The notes under the pieces were generated by a model. That model ran no database searches. It was not told where the DNA came from and was given only the letters and a program-made list of their open reading frames with translations. A program made the position numbers and the translations under genes. This document shows, piece by piece, positions 41,970 to 50,743 of a stretch of DNA of 64,000 bases. Location of the stretch: NCBI GenBank assembly GCA_943788645.1, contig CALSRC010000013.1, positions 17,931 to 81,930 of the forward strand, in the 5' to 3' direction. Source of the stretch: UA16 sp002292325. GTDB taxonomy: Bacteria; Bacteroidota; Bacteroidia; Flavobacteriales_D; Sanyastnellaceae. How positions within the stretch are numbered: the first letter of the stretch is position 1; the number at the start of each line of letters is the position of its first letter.

Positions 41970-42854
41970 TCAGGCATCTGGATGATGTGCTGATACCAAG
42001 CTTAAAATTATTCCATCTGAGAGCCCCACTTTAGGCACCCAAATGGAGTCGTGCCCTGCCAACTTCAGGACTCGGATATAGATTTCTCCCGCAGGCACAA
42101 TGACATCTGCACGATTGCTTTTCAATCCGAATTTTGTTGACCGTTGGCTCAAAGGCACTGAGCGAATCCGCTCGACCCATTTCTTCAACTTGACAAGACT
42201 GAGGTCCTCAGATTTTTTGAGACGCGCCAATTTGTGAAATCGATTGATATTGCCTCCGGTTCCTGCCACCCGGACCGTGTTGGACATGAGGTTATTTTTG
42301 AAAAATCGATCCATTTTTTTCCATTCTGCTGGATCAATCGCTTGGTTCATGTGGCGAACCGTTCCAATTTGGAAGCTACTCCAAGCGATCCGCTCAGTTC
42401 CCCGCAACAAGGAGATTTCGGTTGAACCGCCCCCCACATCGACGCACAACAAATCTTGAGCATCGTCCAGACCCACATGCTTAAAATTCTCAAAAATCAA
42501 TTCTGCCTCCTCTTCTCCATCGATGCATTCGACGTGGATGCCAGAAATTTCTTCCACTGCTTCAATGACTTTCCACCGGTTTTCCGCATTGCGCAATGCA
42601 CTCGTTGCACACGCGCGGTAGTGAACAACGTCTTGCACCTCCATCAATAGACGAAACGCTTCAAGCGTCTGACCCAGCGCCTCTGCATTCGATGAGGAAA
42701 TTCGTCCAGAATCGAACACCTTTCCACCCAACCTCAAAGGCGCTCGGTAATAGGCGATCCGCTCCTCGCGAATAACTCCTTTCTTGCTTATTTCAATGTC
42801 TTTAACAAGCAAACGCACAGCATTGGATCCTATATCAATCGCGGCAAATCGCAT
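41970..42854 (-). CDS. ppx: Ppx/GppA exopolyphosphatase family protein
   Basis: A 294-residue protein of the actin/hexokinase fold: DIGSNAVRLLV at the start (phosphate-1 loop), CATSALRNAEN, and VDVGGGSTEIS (phosphate-2 loop). Length fits the short, two-domain Ppx/GppA type lacking the C-terminal HD-like domain. It hydrolyses terminal phosphate from polyphosphate or pppGpp. It follows ppk1 by 33 bp on the same strand, the classical polyphosphate pair, giving synthesis and breakdown in one transcript. Confidence 0.92.
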   Translation of the reverse strand: MRFAAIDIGSNAVRLLVKDIEISKKGVIREERIAYYRAPLRLGGKVFDSGRISSSNAEALGQTLEAFRLLMEVQDVVHYRACATSALRNAENRWKVIEAVEEISGIHVECIDGEEEAELIFENFKHVGLDDAQDLLCVDVGGGSTEISLLRGTERIAWSSFQIGTVRHMNQAIDPAEWKKMDRFFKNNLMSNTVRVAGTGGNINRFHKLARLKKSEDLSLVKLKKWVERIRSVPLSQRSTKFGLKSNRADVIVPAGEIYIRVLKLAGHDSIWVPKVGLSDGIILSLVSAHHPDA

Positions 42855-42887
42855 GCACTAAATTAAGCCAGAATTTGATGACTGTGG

Positions 42888-44954
42888 TTATTCATCCGCC
42901 GCGTATCGTCTGTACGTTTCACTTTGTGAATCGCGCAAAGGTTGATTTTTTCGTCCTTTCACAAAAGTGTTTTTCATCGATGCATCGAGGGAACGTGCAC
43001 GAACATTATCTTTCAATTGGTCCTCGAGGCAATGGGCCAACTGGGATTGGAGCAATGGATCGTGAATGGGCACACTAACTTCCACCCTCCGATCCAGATT
43101 CCGTGTCATCCAATCCGCGGAACTGATGTAATATCTCGCATTGCCTCCATTTTCAAAATACAAGACCCGCGCATGTTCTAAATACCGCCCCACGATGCTT
43201 CTCAATCGAATGTTTTCGCTCATTCCTGGAATCCCCGGAATCAAACAACAAATGCCGCGCACAATGACATCAATTTTCACACCCGCATTGCTTGCAGCAT
43301 AGAGCAATTCAATCATCGCGGCATCGACCAAGTTATTCAGCTTGAGGATAATCCGTCCGCCAATCCCCTCTTCGACATTTCTCATTTCTTGTCTCACCAA
43401 TTGAGAGAATTTCTTCCGTGTAGCGTAGGGACTTACCACCAATTGTTTGAACTGAGGACGTTCGTAATTGTGCGAGAAGAAACTAAAGAGAAGAGCCACC
43501 TCTTGCACCATCGCTGGTTCGGCAGTTAACAATCCAAAATCACTGAAGACTTCAGCCGCTTTTTCATGAAAGTTCCCGGTGCCGAGGTACGCAATTCGCT
43601 GATTAACGTTGCCTTCGTGGCGCGTAATCAAAAACAGCTTTGAATGAACCTTGAGCCCCGAAACACCAAAACCCACCGTAATTCCAGCCTCTTGGAGCAA
43701 GTTGGAAACCTTGATGTTCTGGCTCTCATCAAACCGGGCGGCCAATTCAATGATTGCATGGACGCGTTTGCCATTGTGGGCAGCATTAATCAGGGCGTTC
43801 ACCACCTTTGAGTGCGGTGCAACACGGTATAAATTAATTTCAATCGATTGAACACAAGGGTCAATGGCGGCCTCGCGAAGAACGTCGACGACGTGGCCAA
43901 ATGTATGGTAAGGGAAATGAAGTAAAATGGGCTGCTTCAATGCCTGCTGGAGCAGGCTGCTTTTTCCCGCCAACCTGGGATGATGAAGGGGCTCTTGCCT
44001 CGGAAAAACCAATTCCTCTCTCCCAAAGGCGGGGAACCTCATTAAATCTTTGCGGTTGTGATAGCGACTGCCCGAAAGGATGTTTTTTGAATCCCCAGCG
44101 TCTAGTTTTCGGCGCAGCAGGCTCAGCATATGATCCGGCATTTCCCGGTCGTAGATGATGCGAACAAAATCTCCCCGCTTCCGTTGGTCGACCCCTTCTG
44201 CCATTTTGTCCATCAGCGAGCGGGATAAATCATCGTCCATATCAATCTCCGCATCACGGGTCACCTTGATGGTATGCGCTACCACCGATTCAGGCTGAAA
44301 AATCCGAAAAATCCGAGACAAATTGCAGCGGATTACGTCGTCAATAAAGGCCACATTCCTCTCGCCTTGTTCAGAGGGTAAAATCACGAAACGCGGCAAA
44401 TGTGGCGGAATCTGCATTAAGGCGTATTCCATCTCCAATCCCTTCGATCGCTCCACGGTCAACCCCACCATAAAGTACAGAACGCCGTCCTTTAAATCAG
44501 GAAAGGCACGCATTTCATCCACCATGATGGGCACCAGCTGAGACCGTATCTGATTCTTGAAGTAATTCAGTACAAATGCAGTCTGCTCCTCAGAAAACTC
44601 AGATTCATTTAAGATGCTGATGCGCGCCTCACTCAATTCCGATTCCACCGATTGATAGGTCTTGTTGTACAATTCCTGCAACTCCAATACCCGAACAGTG
44701 ACATCAGCAAGGGTTGATGAAACGCTAAATCCCAATGATGTTTTGGCCGTTTCATCAACGGCAAATGCACGCTGTAAATTGGCTACGCGTACCCGAAAAA
44801 ACTCATCCATGTTATTGGAAAAGATTCCCAAGAAGCGGACCCGTTCAATCAATGGATTATCTGTTCGGACGGCTTCCTGCAGCACGCGGTGGTTGAATGA
44901 CAACCAGCTCAGTTCGCGATTTAAATACCGATTGGTGTTCACATTGGGGCTCAC
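42888..44954 (-). CDS. ppk1: Polyphosphate kinase 1
   Basis: A 688-residue enzyme that polymerises ATP gamma-phosphate into polyphosphate. It begins with RYLNRELSWLSFNHRVLQEA, the conserved N-domain. The C-terminal catalytic half contains KVHSKLFLITR with the autophosphorylated histidine, then YLGTGNFHEKAA, and FENGGNARYYISSADWMTRN near the end. The start codon is GTG 44954, and a second in-frame GTG lies four codons later. The promoter box at 44958-44966 is so close that the transcript would be essentially leaderless. It is divergent from a peroxiredoxin gene. Confidence 0.95.
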   Translation of the reverse strand: MSPNVNTNRYLNRELSWLSFNHRVLQEAVRTDNPLIERVRFLGIFSNNMDEFFRVRVANLQRAFAVDETAKTSLGFSVSSTLADVTVRVLELQELYNKTYQSVESELSEARISILNESEFSEEQTAFVLNYFKNQIRSQLVPIMVDEMRAFPDLKDGVLYFMVGLTVERSKGLEMEYALMQIPPHLPRFVILPSEQGERNVAFIDDVIRCNLSRIFRIFQPESVVAHTIKVTRDAEIDMDDDLSRSLMDKMAEGVDQRKRGDFVRIIYDREMPDHMLSLLRRKLDAGDSKNILSGSRYHNRKDLMRFPAFGREELVFPRQEPLHHPRLAGKSSLLQQALKQPILLHFPYHTFGHVVDVLREAAIDPCVQSIEINLYRVAPHSKVVNALINAAHNGKRVHAIIELAARFDESQNIKVSNLLQEAGITVGFGVSGLKVHSKLFLITRHEGNVNQRIAYLGTGNFHEKAAEVFSDFGLLTAEPAMVQEVALLFSFFSHNYERPQFKQLVVSPYATRKKFSQLVRQEMRNVEEGIGGRIILKLNNLVDAAMIELLYAASNAGVKIDVIVRGICCLIPGIPGMSENIRLRSIVGRYLEHARVLYFENGGNARYYISSADWMTRNLDRRVEVSVPIHDPLLQSQLAHCLEDQLKDNVRARSLDASMKNTFVKGRKNQPLRDSQSETYRRYAADE

Positions 44955-44957
44955 GAC

Positions 44958-44966
44958 GCAAAGATA
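44958..44966 (-). promoter_or_regulatory. -7 box directly before ppk1
   Basis: The minus strand reads TATCTTTGC, a full match to TAnnTTTGC, with 3 nt to the GTG start. Confidence 0.52.
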
Positions 44967-44999
44967 TTTGCTCGCAACATGATTTCTCCCGTCACCGCC

Positions 45000-45008
45000 T
45001 AACTTTGT
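45000..45008 (+). promoter_or_regulatory. -7 box for the peroxiredoxin
   Basis: TAACTTTGT matches TAnnTTTG and ends 27 nt before the ATG at 45036. Confidence 0.48.
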
Positions 45009-45035
45009 TGGCTCTCACCATTGAACAACTCTACC

Positions 45036-45605
45036 ATGCTCGTAGGTCAACAAGCTCCCTCATTTTCTGCTCGCGCATTTGTCAACGGCGACATCGTTTC
45101 TGACTTCTCCCTCAGCCAATTTCTGGGTAAGAAATATGTGTACTTACTCTTTTATCCGAAGGACTTTACGGGCATTTGTCAATCGGAGGTCATCGCATTC
45201 CAAAACAGGTTGTCGGACTTTGAGTCCCGCGATACCGCGCTGATAGCGTGCTCCACCGATACGGCAGACGTGCACGCCGCAGCCGCTCGCATTCCCCAAA
45301 GTCAAGGTGGATTCGAAGGGGTGACCTTTCCCCTCATCGGTGATGCCAATAAAAGCATCACCACGAATTATGATGTCATCAGTGGCGACTACAATTATTC
45401 AGAGGACGGACTCTTATCGGGTTCTACTGAAATGACCTCCCTGCGGGCGAGTTTCCTGATTGACAAATCAGGTGTGGTTCAGCACGAATTAATCAACTTT
45501 TTCACCATCGGCCGCAACGTCGACGAAGCCATTCGCATGATCGATGCGTTGCGTCATGTTCAAGAAAACGGAGAGGTCTGCATGGCCAACTGGACCAAAT
45601 CATGA
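45036..45605 (+). CDS. 2-Cys peroxiredoxin (AhpC/TSA family)
   Basis: A 189-residue thiol peroxidase. The peroxidatic cysteine is in FYPKDFTGICQSE (about 41-53, normally DFTFVCPTE), and the resolving cysteine is in the C-terminal EVCMANW, equivalent to the GEVCPANW of typical 2-Cys peroxiredoxins. It removes hydrogen peroxide and organic hydroperoxides with thioredoxin or AhpF as reductant. TTG 45021 is possible but ATG 45036 fits the family. Its location next to photolyases and polyphosphate genes fits a stress-defence context. The 3' end overlaps the next convergent gene by 6 bp. Confidence 0.92.
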   Translation: MLVGQQAPSFSARAFVNGDIVSDFSLSQFLGKKYVYLLFYPKDFTGICQSEVIAFQNRLSDFESRDTALIACSTDTADVHAAAARIPQSQGGFEGVTFPLIGDANKSITTNYDVISGDYNYSEDGLLSGSTEMTSLRASFLIDKSGVVQHELINFFTIGRNVDEAIRMIDALRHVQENGEVCMANWTKS

Positions 45606-46058
45606 TGGTTGTCCCCCAGAACGGGAGGCCATCTTAAACCATTCCGCTGCTGCATCGACAACTTTTCGCGCACCTTTCATCGTGAGTGTTACTTTCTGGT
45701 GGCTGCGTTGAAAATCCAAAACCAAAATGGCCTGTGTTGATCCTGAATCTTTGGTTTGAACAGATGTCACTTCGACAAAGCGCAACGGGATTGCATAGAC
45801 TTCCAGACGCACCTTCGTGTAGGCAATGAATCCATGGGTGGTGCGCTGGAAATTAATTGAAGTCCGCTGATTCAAGGGAATTCGAAGACGCTCCAATTCT
45901 TCCAAACCCGTGAGCGCTTCCAAGTCCAACTTGGGCGAACCTATCGCGCGGCCCCGAATTGATTCAGTGATTGATTTCATCCAAGGAAACCGTTCCCCGG
46001 CAATCGCATGCACCTCATTCCAGCGTTGAGCATCGTTGTAGGTTACGTTCCAAATCAT
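45600..46058 (-). CDS. Hypothetical protein
   Basis: A 152-residue soluble protein I do not recognise. It is rich in beta strands between about 60 and 130 (RTSINFQRTTHGFIAYTKV, then VYAIPLRFVEVTSV), ending in a helix, and the size would fit a PH- or bPH-like domain, though I could not confirm one. ATG 46058 overlaps the DASH-cryptochrome stop by 4 bp, which fits translational coupling and favours this start over the in-frame one eight codons upstream. Its genetic linkage suggests a role tied to the photolyase block. Confidence 0.55.
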   Translation of the reverse strand: MIWNVTYNDAQRWNEVHAIAGERFPWMKSITESIRGRAIGSPKLDLEALTGLEELERLRIPLNQRTSINFQRTTHGFIAYTKVRLEVYAIPLRFVEVTSVQTKDSGSTQAILVLDFQRSHQKVTLTMKGARKVVDAAAEWFKMASRSGGQPS

Positions 46059-47382
46059 ACGGGAATGCTTTCGGGATTGCATGGGAAAATCTCACCCTGC
46101 CGGTTCCAGTGTGCCGTAAATGCTCCCGTTTCATCGTACCGACTAGCCTGCCATTCTACATCGAATTTACGTTGCGGACGCGGATCGTTTCCAATACCGG
46201 CGACGTACAACCAGTTGCCCGTGTTACTGCATGGATCAAAATCGATGAGCCAGTGTTCGAACCAAGCCGCACAGGCACGCCAGTCGAGGCCCATATCATG
46301 GACCGCATAGGACGCCACATTTTGCCGGCCGCGATTGGACATGAATCCGGTCAGTCGAAGTTCGTGCATATTGGCATTAACAAAAGCGCTTCGGGTAGTG
46401 CCTGAACACCATGCCTTCCATTGCAATGGATGATGAGAAATCGGGTTGCGCGGAGCTTCCTTCAGCCCATTCGCCGCAAAAATGCGATCGCCATGCTGCA
46501 TCGCAATGAAGCGAAAATAATCTCGCCAAAGCAATTCAAAAATCAACCAGTATGTGCTTTCATTTGAACCCTCATCCGTTTCATACCGACGGATGGCGTA
46601 GTAAATGGACCTTGGGCTGACGCAGCCCCAAGCCAGCCATGGACTGAATTTGCTCGAGTAATCCCAGCCCATCATGCCATTTCTCGTCTTCTTATATTCA
46701 CTCAGAGCACGGGTTTGCCAGAAATAATGTTCGAGCCGAGCCCAGCCGGCCTGAGCTCCACCGGTGAATTGCATGGTCGAAGCTGGAAGACCCGCAAGCC
46801 TCTCCGGGGCTTCCATGCGTGCAATGCTCCATGTGTCAGGGAGATTTGCGACAATTTCAGGGACTACTCGGAAGGGATGGAACGGGGAGCTCATTGCGGA
46901 TGTCAAGTCCATGTTTTTCGATTTTTTTTTCGAAATCGAGAGAATACGTCTGGAAGTAGCTCAACAGAAAACGGAAGATCTTGCGGATGAACGAGGGGTA
47001 GCTCCTTCGTAAGAATGATGCGGAACATGAAGCCGCACAGCGGCCGCTGCTGCAACTTCCTCTGAGGTGTCGACACTGCTGCGAATACACAGCCGCACAG
47101 TCCAATTGGATCTGCTAGCTTTGAGGACCTGCTCGACGGGATCCCCCGTCCACCACCAGGAGCCGATGTCCTCGTTCCTGCAGTGAACGATCCAATGCAA
47201 CAAGGCTCTCGAGCATGAAGCGGCGCCTGTGGCACGCCCATGCGCTCCTCGCCCCTGCTCCAGCGATTCGTTGCAGGCAGAACAAACAAAAAGGCGGCTT
47301 CTTCCGCCTGTTCAGCCATCGCCGTAAGCGCAGGGTTGTCAAGCAGCCGCAAATCTTCTCGAAACCAATAAAGCGCGCGCAT
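46055..47382 (-). pseudogene. DASH-type cryptochrome/photolyase with five apparent frameshifts
   Basis: Read through in three frames, the region matches a complete DASH cryptochrome of about 440 residues. It starts MRALYWFREDLRLLDN, continues HRRRFMLESLVALDRSL, GDPVEQVLKA, GATLVHPQDLPF and the ELLPDVFSRFRKK segment. After the last shift comes an intact C-terminal half with the FAD-binding EHYFWQTRALSEYKKTRNGM and the conserved RGRQNVASYAVHDMGLDW. Each shift is repaired by removing one base from a homopolymer: CCC 47237-47239, CCCCC 47143-47147, GGGG 46995-46998, T9 46922-46930 and GGG 46874-46876 (plus-strand letters). DASH proteins repair pyrimidine dimers in single-stranded DNA or act as blue-light sensors. 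The start overlaps the preceding photolyase stop by 1 bp. Confidence 0.8.
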
Positions 47383-48977
47383 CACAATTCGTTGATTCGG
47401 TTGAGATTCATCTCTGCTGTTGCGAGCAAGGCTGCTTGTTTATCCGCATCCATCCGATCCCACGTTCGGTATACCATTCCAATGCGCGGATTGCGCTCCA
47501 AAACCTCCCGGTGGCGCGCGTGAAAGTCCCAGTAAAGCGCATTAAAAGGACAGGCCTGTTCGCCCACTTTTTCATTCGCCTTATAGTGACACTCCTTGCA
47601 ATAGTGACCCATTTTCTTAATGTATTGTGCGCTGCTCACGTATGGCTTGGATCCCACGATACCGCCATCGGCGAATTGACTCATGCCGCGCGTATTGGTC
47701 ATCTCCACCCATTCCAACGCGTCAATGTAAACCCCCAAATACCAGGCGTCTACCTCATCGGGATCAATCCCCGCGAGCAAGGCAAAATTCCCCGTGATCA
47801 TGAGCCGTTGAATGTGATGCGCATACGCGTGTTCCATGGTTTGATCTACCGCATGCGATAAACATGCCATGCGCGTTTTTCCCGTCCAATACCACTCCGG
47901 CAGTTTTCGCGAGTGATTGAAAAAGTTCAATTCGGCATATTCTGGCATTTTCGCCCAATAGATTCCACGCATGTACTCTCGCCAACCCAGGATTTGACGG
48001 ATAAACCCCTCTACCTGAGAGATGCTCACGCGATTGGGATCGGTGCGCCAGGCATCTTCCACTGCATCCACCACCTCTTTTGGAGATAAGATTTTGGAAT
48101 TCATCAGGAAACTGAGTCTCGAGTGGTACACGCTCCAACTTTCCTTGGTTAGCGCATCTTGGTAATCTCCAAAGTGCGGCAACAAGGTCTCCACAAAGTA
48201 AGCCAACGTCTGCTCCCCTTCCTCCCGTGTCAAGGGCCAACCCCATCCGCTCGCGGCAAGTCGTCCCGTTGTTCGAACACCTGATTGAGCCAGCAGCTCG
48301 ACAAGAGGTTGCACGTCGCGCGGGAATAACTTGGGCGGTGGAATGGGGTGATCTACCGGTATTCGTTGCCGGTTATTGGCATCGTAATTCCATTGCCCCC
48401 CTTCTGGAGCGCCCAAGGAATCCATGAGGACATCGTGCTGCGATCGCATAGAGCGGTAAAAATTCTCCAGCCGGAAGGTTTTCTTGCCTTCAAAAAAACG
48501 CGCCAGGTCATCGCGTCCAGTGTAAAAATGCTCCGTATCACAGGAGGTTGCCTTCCAGCCTCGTTCATGGCAGGATTGAGCGTAAGCATCGAGCACTTGA
48601 TCCAGTCGGTATTCATCGGGCAATTGCCAATGGAATGCAGTCGCCTGCACACGCCGCATGATCCGCTCCAAATTCCCTGCAAAGGACTGCCTGTTCTCTG
48701 GACTATCCAACGGCACGTAATGCACCCGGTGTCCTGCATCTTTGAGAGCCCGTGCAAAGAGCCGCATCGCACCAAAGAAGGCCACGACCTTTTGAACGTG
48801 ATGAACCGCATAATCTGTCTCTGTGCGAATTTCCATCAACACATACAACCGATGTGGCGTCGGACCTTTATCAAACCAAGAATGACGAAGGTTCAATTGA
48901 TCGCCGCAAATTAACCGCAGCTCTTCCGCAGGTTGCAAGTCTGAGCAATCTTCTATGCAAGCATTCCAATTCATCAT
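47382..48977 (-). CDS. Fe-S bacterial cryptochrome/photolyase (deoxyribodipyrimidine photolyase-related protein)
   Basis: A 531-residue protein of the DPRP/FeS-BCP family. It has an N-terminal alpha/beta domain (CGDQLNLRH near 25-33), an FAD-binding helical domain with WREYMRGIYW and HHIQRLMITGNFALLAGIDP, and C-terminal cysteines in HYCKECHYK and ACPFN that together with one more upstream cysteine can hold a [4Fe-4S] cluster. Members repair (6-4) photoproducts. Unlike the neighbouring DASH gene it is fully open. Its own stop codon overlaps the DASH start. ATG 48977 is followed directly by a second ATG. Confidence 0.9.
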   Translation of the reverse strand: MMNWNACIEDCSDLQPAEELRLICGDQLNLRHSWFDKGPTPHRLYVLMEIRTETDYAVHHVQKVVAFFGAMRLFARALKDAGHRVHYVPLDSPENRQSFAGNLERIMRRVQATAFHWQLPDEYRLDQVLDAYAQSCHERGWKATSCDTEHFYTGRDDLARFFEGKKTFRLENFYRSMRSQHDVLMDSLGAPEGGQWNYDANNRQRIPVDHPIPPPKLFPRDVQPLVELLAQSGVRTTGRLAASGWGWPLTREEGEQTLAYFVETLLPHFGDYQDALTKESWSVYHSRLSFLMNSKILSPKEVVDAVEDAWRTDPNRVSISQVEGFIRQILGWREYMRGIYWAKMPEYAELNFFNHSRKLPEWYWTGKTRMACLSHAVDQTMEHAYAHHIQRLMITGNFALLAGIDPDEVDAWYLGVYIDALEWVEMTNTRGMSQFADGGIVGSKPYVSSAQYIKKMGHYCKECHYKANEKVGEQACPFNALYWDFHARHREVLERNPRIGMVYRTWDRMDADKQAALLATAEMNLNRINEL

Positions 48978-49143
48978 GGCTTATTTCTTCGGCATCGTTC
49001 TGAGCAATAGCGGACTTCATCCCAACATCCTTTCCATTTCTTTCGCCATGAGAATGGACGCTGGCAAGCCACGCATGTTTTATCAGGTGGAAATTGAACC
49101 CGGCGCATACCGGTATAACCTCTGGACGGCTGAAAGGTTTAGC

Positions 49144-50031
49144 TCATTTTTTTTGCAACGCCTTCAGTTCTGACCAGCTCATTGGCACAGGCGTCGCTGA
49201 AACCGCATGGGGAACTTCTTCGCCATTCAAGAATTTCAATACCAACTCATTGAACAACTCGGGCGCCTCGATGCTGCATACGTGACCGCAATTTTCAATG
49301 ACGGCTAACCGCATATTCTTCTGAATTTCTGTAAACCGTTTCGCTGCGCGAAAAAAGATGTGGTCTTGACTGCCCATTACCACCAAACCCTTCTTCTTCA
49401 CTGGCCGGTTGACATAGTCCTTGATCAAATGGAAAAATGGCTTGTAAAGCTCTATCCACTTCAGATACTCGCGGGTGGACAAGCGTCGACTTTGGCGACG
49501 AAAAATATACCGGCTCAGACGGTGATTGCGACGAGGAAGTACGATGAAGCTAAACAATCCATAAAAAGCTTGATATGGAAGCAATCGAGACAGCATTTTG
49601 CCCGAATGCACAAACCAATGCATGAGCCTGCTCCCGTCAAAAATAGCACCAGCCATGACCATCCGATCGACCAAGTCAGGCCGTTCAATATCGATTTTTT
49701 GCAAAATCACACTTCCGATGCTGAGGCTCATGAAATGCGCTTTCTGGATATTCAGGTAATCGATGACCCCCAGAATATCCTTCGCAACAATGTCAAAATC
49801 GTAAGCGGGGAATTCCGGCATGATGTCCTTGCTATACCCGTGATCCCGCAAGTCGATCAGCAGGAGCCGGTAATGCGGTGAAAATGCCTCAACTTGAAAC
49901 TTCCATGTGCGGATGCTACCGCCTGCACCGTGCACAAATACCAGCCACGGAGCATCGGGATTGTCAGCGATGACTTCGTGATGAAGCAGCGTACGTTCTT
50001 TCAAATCAGCCGTTCGTTCCATTTCTAGCAT
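49144..50031 (-). CDS. Alpha/beta hydrolase
   Basis: A 295-residue alpha/beta-hydrolase-fold protein. It has an HGAGG oxyanion segment (about 34-38), the nucleophile elbow SLSIGS (Ser in place of the first Gly of GxSxG), the acid in GSQDHIFF and the histidine in NCGHVC. It has no signal sequence, so it is cytosolic. The substrate is unknown; the large cap with several Arg/Lys residues (about 150-200) differs from simple esterases. It follows the flavin reductase by 22 bp on the same strand and is probably part of that operon. Confidence 0.85.
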   Translation of the reverse strand: MLEMERTADLKERTLLHHEVIADNPDAPWLVFVHGAGGSIRTWKFQVEAFSPHYRLLLIDLRDHGYSKDIMPEFPAYDFDIVAKDILGVIDYLNIQKAHFMSLSIGSVILQKIDIERPDLVDRMVMAGAIFDGSRLMHWFVHSGKMLSRLLPYQAFYGLFSFIVLPRRNHRLSRYIFRRQSRRLSTREYLKWIELYKPFFHLIKDYVNRPVKKKGLVVMGSQDHIFFRAAKRFTEIQKNMRLAVIENCGHVCSIEAPELFNELVLKFLNGEEVPHAVSATPVPMSWSELKALQKK

Positions 50032-50053
50032 GCGCTAATTTCGATGAATTCAA

Positions 50054-50743
50054 CTAGATTTCCTCATCAGACCATCCCTGCATGAAATCGATCATGGCTT
50101 CTGGAGAAGCAGCCTCGGTCTTGGCATAGGCCAATCGGTGTACCTTTTGGGTGCGGTGGTAGCCGTCCAACGAACTCAGGGCCACCACGTCAAGTCCTTC
50201 GAGATCCAGGTATCCATCCGCACACATTGCTTCTTCAGGAAACTCCACCCACCTAATCTGAGCAACGACAAACCGGCATCGGTTTTGAGGTATTTCCCAT
50301 TCATCGACCCGCTCCAATCCGATTCGCACGGGGCTTTCCTCCACCGCGGGTGCATCAAATCCACATCTGAAGATCGGTGTGAGCCCCAAGGCCTCAAATT
50401 CATCGGTTTCCTGAGGAAAGCGGGCACTCGCCTGATGAGCTTTCATGGTCAGCGACGCCGGGACATGGTTCAGCGTAAAGCATCCAGTTTCTCGCATATT
50501 CCAATAGCTGTGGCTGCCCAACTTCGGCTCAACGGGTGGGCGGAAAACCATTCCCAGTAGAGCGGGGTCAGACCCCAGGTGCACCACTGAACTGATGATG
50601 CTCAAATTGTGAACTCCATCAACGCTCGTGGTCCCGACGAGATTCGCGCTTTTAAATCCACTCAAGCTATTGACCAACCTCCCTCGCTTGCGACGTGGCA
50701 TCAAGTCCAAATCCAGGTCGTTGAGCGTCTTGAAATTGCTCAT
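50054..50743 (-). CDS. Flavin reductase-like FMN-binding protein
   Basis: A 229-residue protein with the split-barrel flavin reductase fold: an N-terminal GFKSANLVGTTS segment, a phosphate-binding loop near FRPPVEPK, and HRLAYAKTEA near the C-terminus. It may bind FMN and reduce it with NAD(P)H, or carry out another flavin-dependent reduction. In many marine bacteria such genes sit next to cryptochromes and SDR genes in light-induced clusters. Its start overlaps the SDR stop by 4 bp. Confidence 0.83.
   Translation of the reverse strand: MSNFKTLNDLDLDLMPRRKRGRLVNSLSGFKSANLVGTTSVDGVHNLSIISSVVHLGSDPALLGMVFRPPVEPKLGSHSYWNMRETGCFTLNHVPASLTMKAHQASARFPQETDEFEALGLTPIFRCGFDAPAVEESPVRIGLERVDEWEIPQNRCRFVVAQIRWVEFPEEAMCADGYLDLEGLDVVALSSLDGYHRTQKVHRLAYAKTEAASPEAMIDFMQGWSDEEI

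Noticed and set aside
46055..47385. Two or more separate small genes instead of one DASH cryptochrome
   Set aside because: The pieces align end to end with successive parts of one DASH protein, and each junction is repaired by one base.
48955..49173. 72-codon plus-strand ORF between the photolyase and hydrolase genes
   Set aside because: It overlaps both flanking genes on the other strand and has no family features; the gap looks non-coding.
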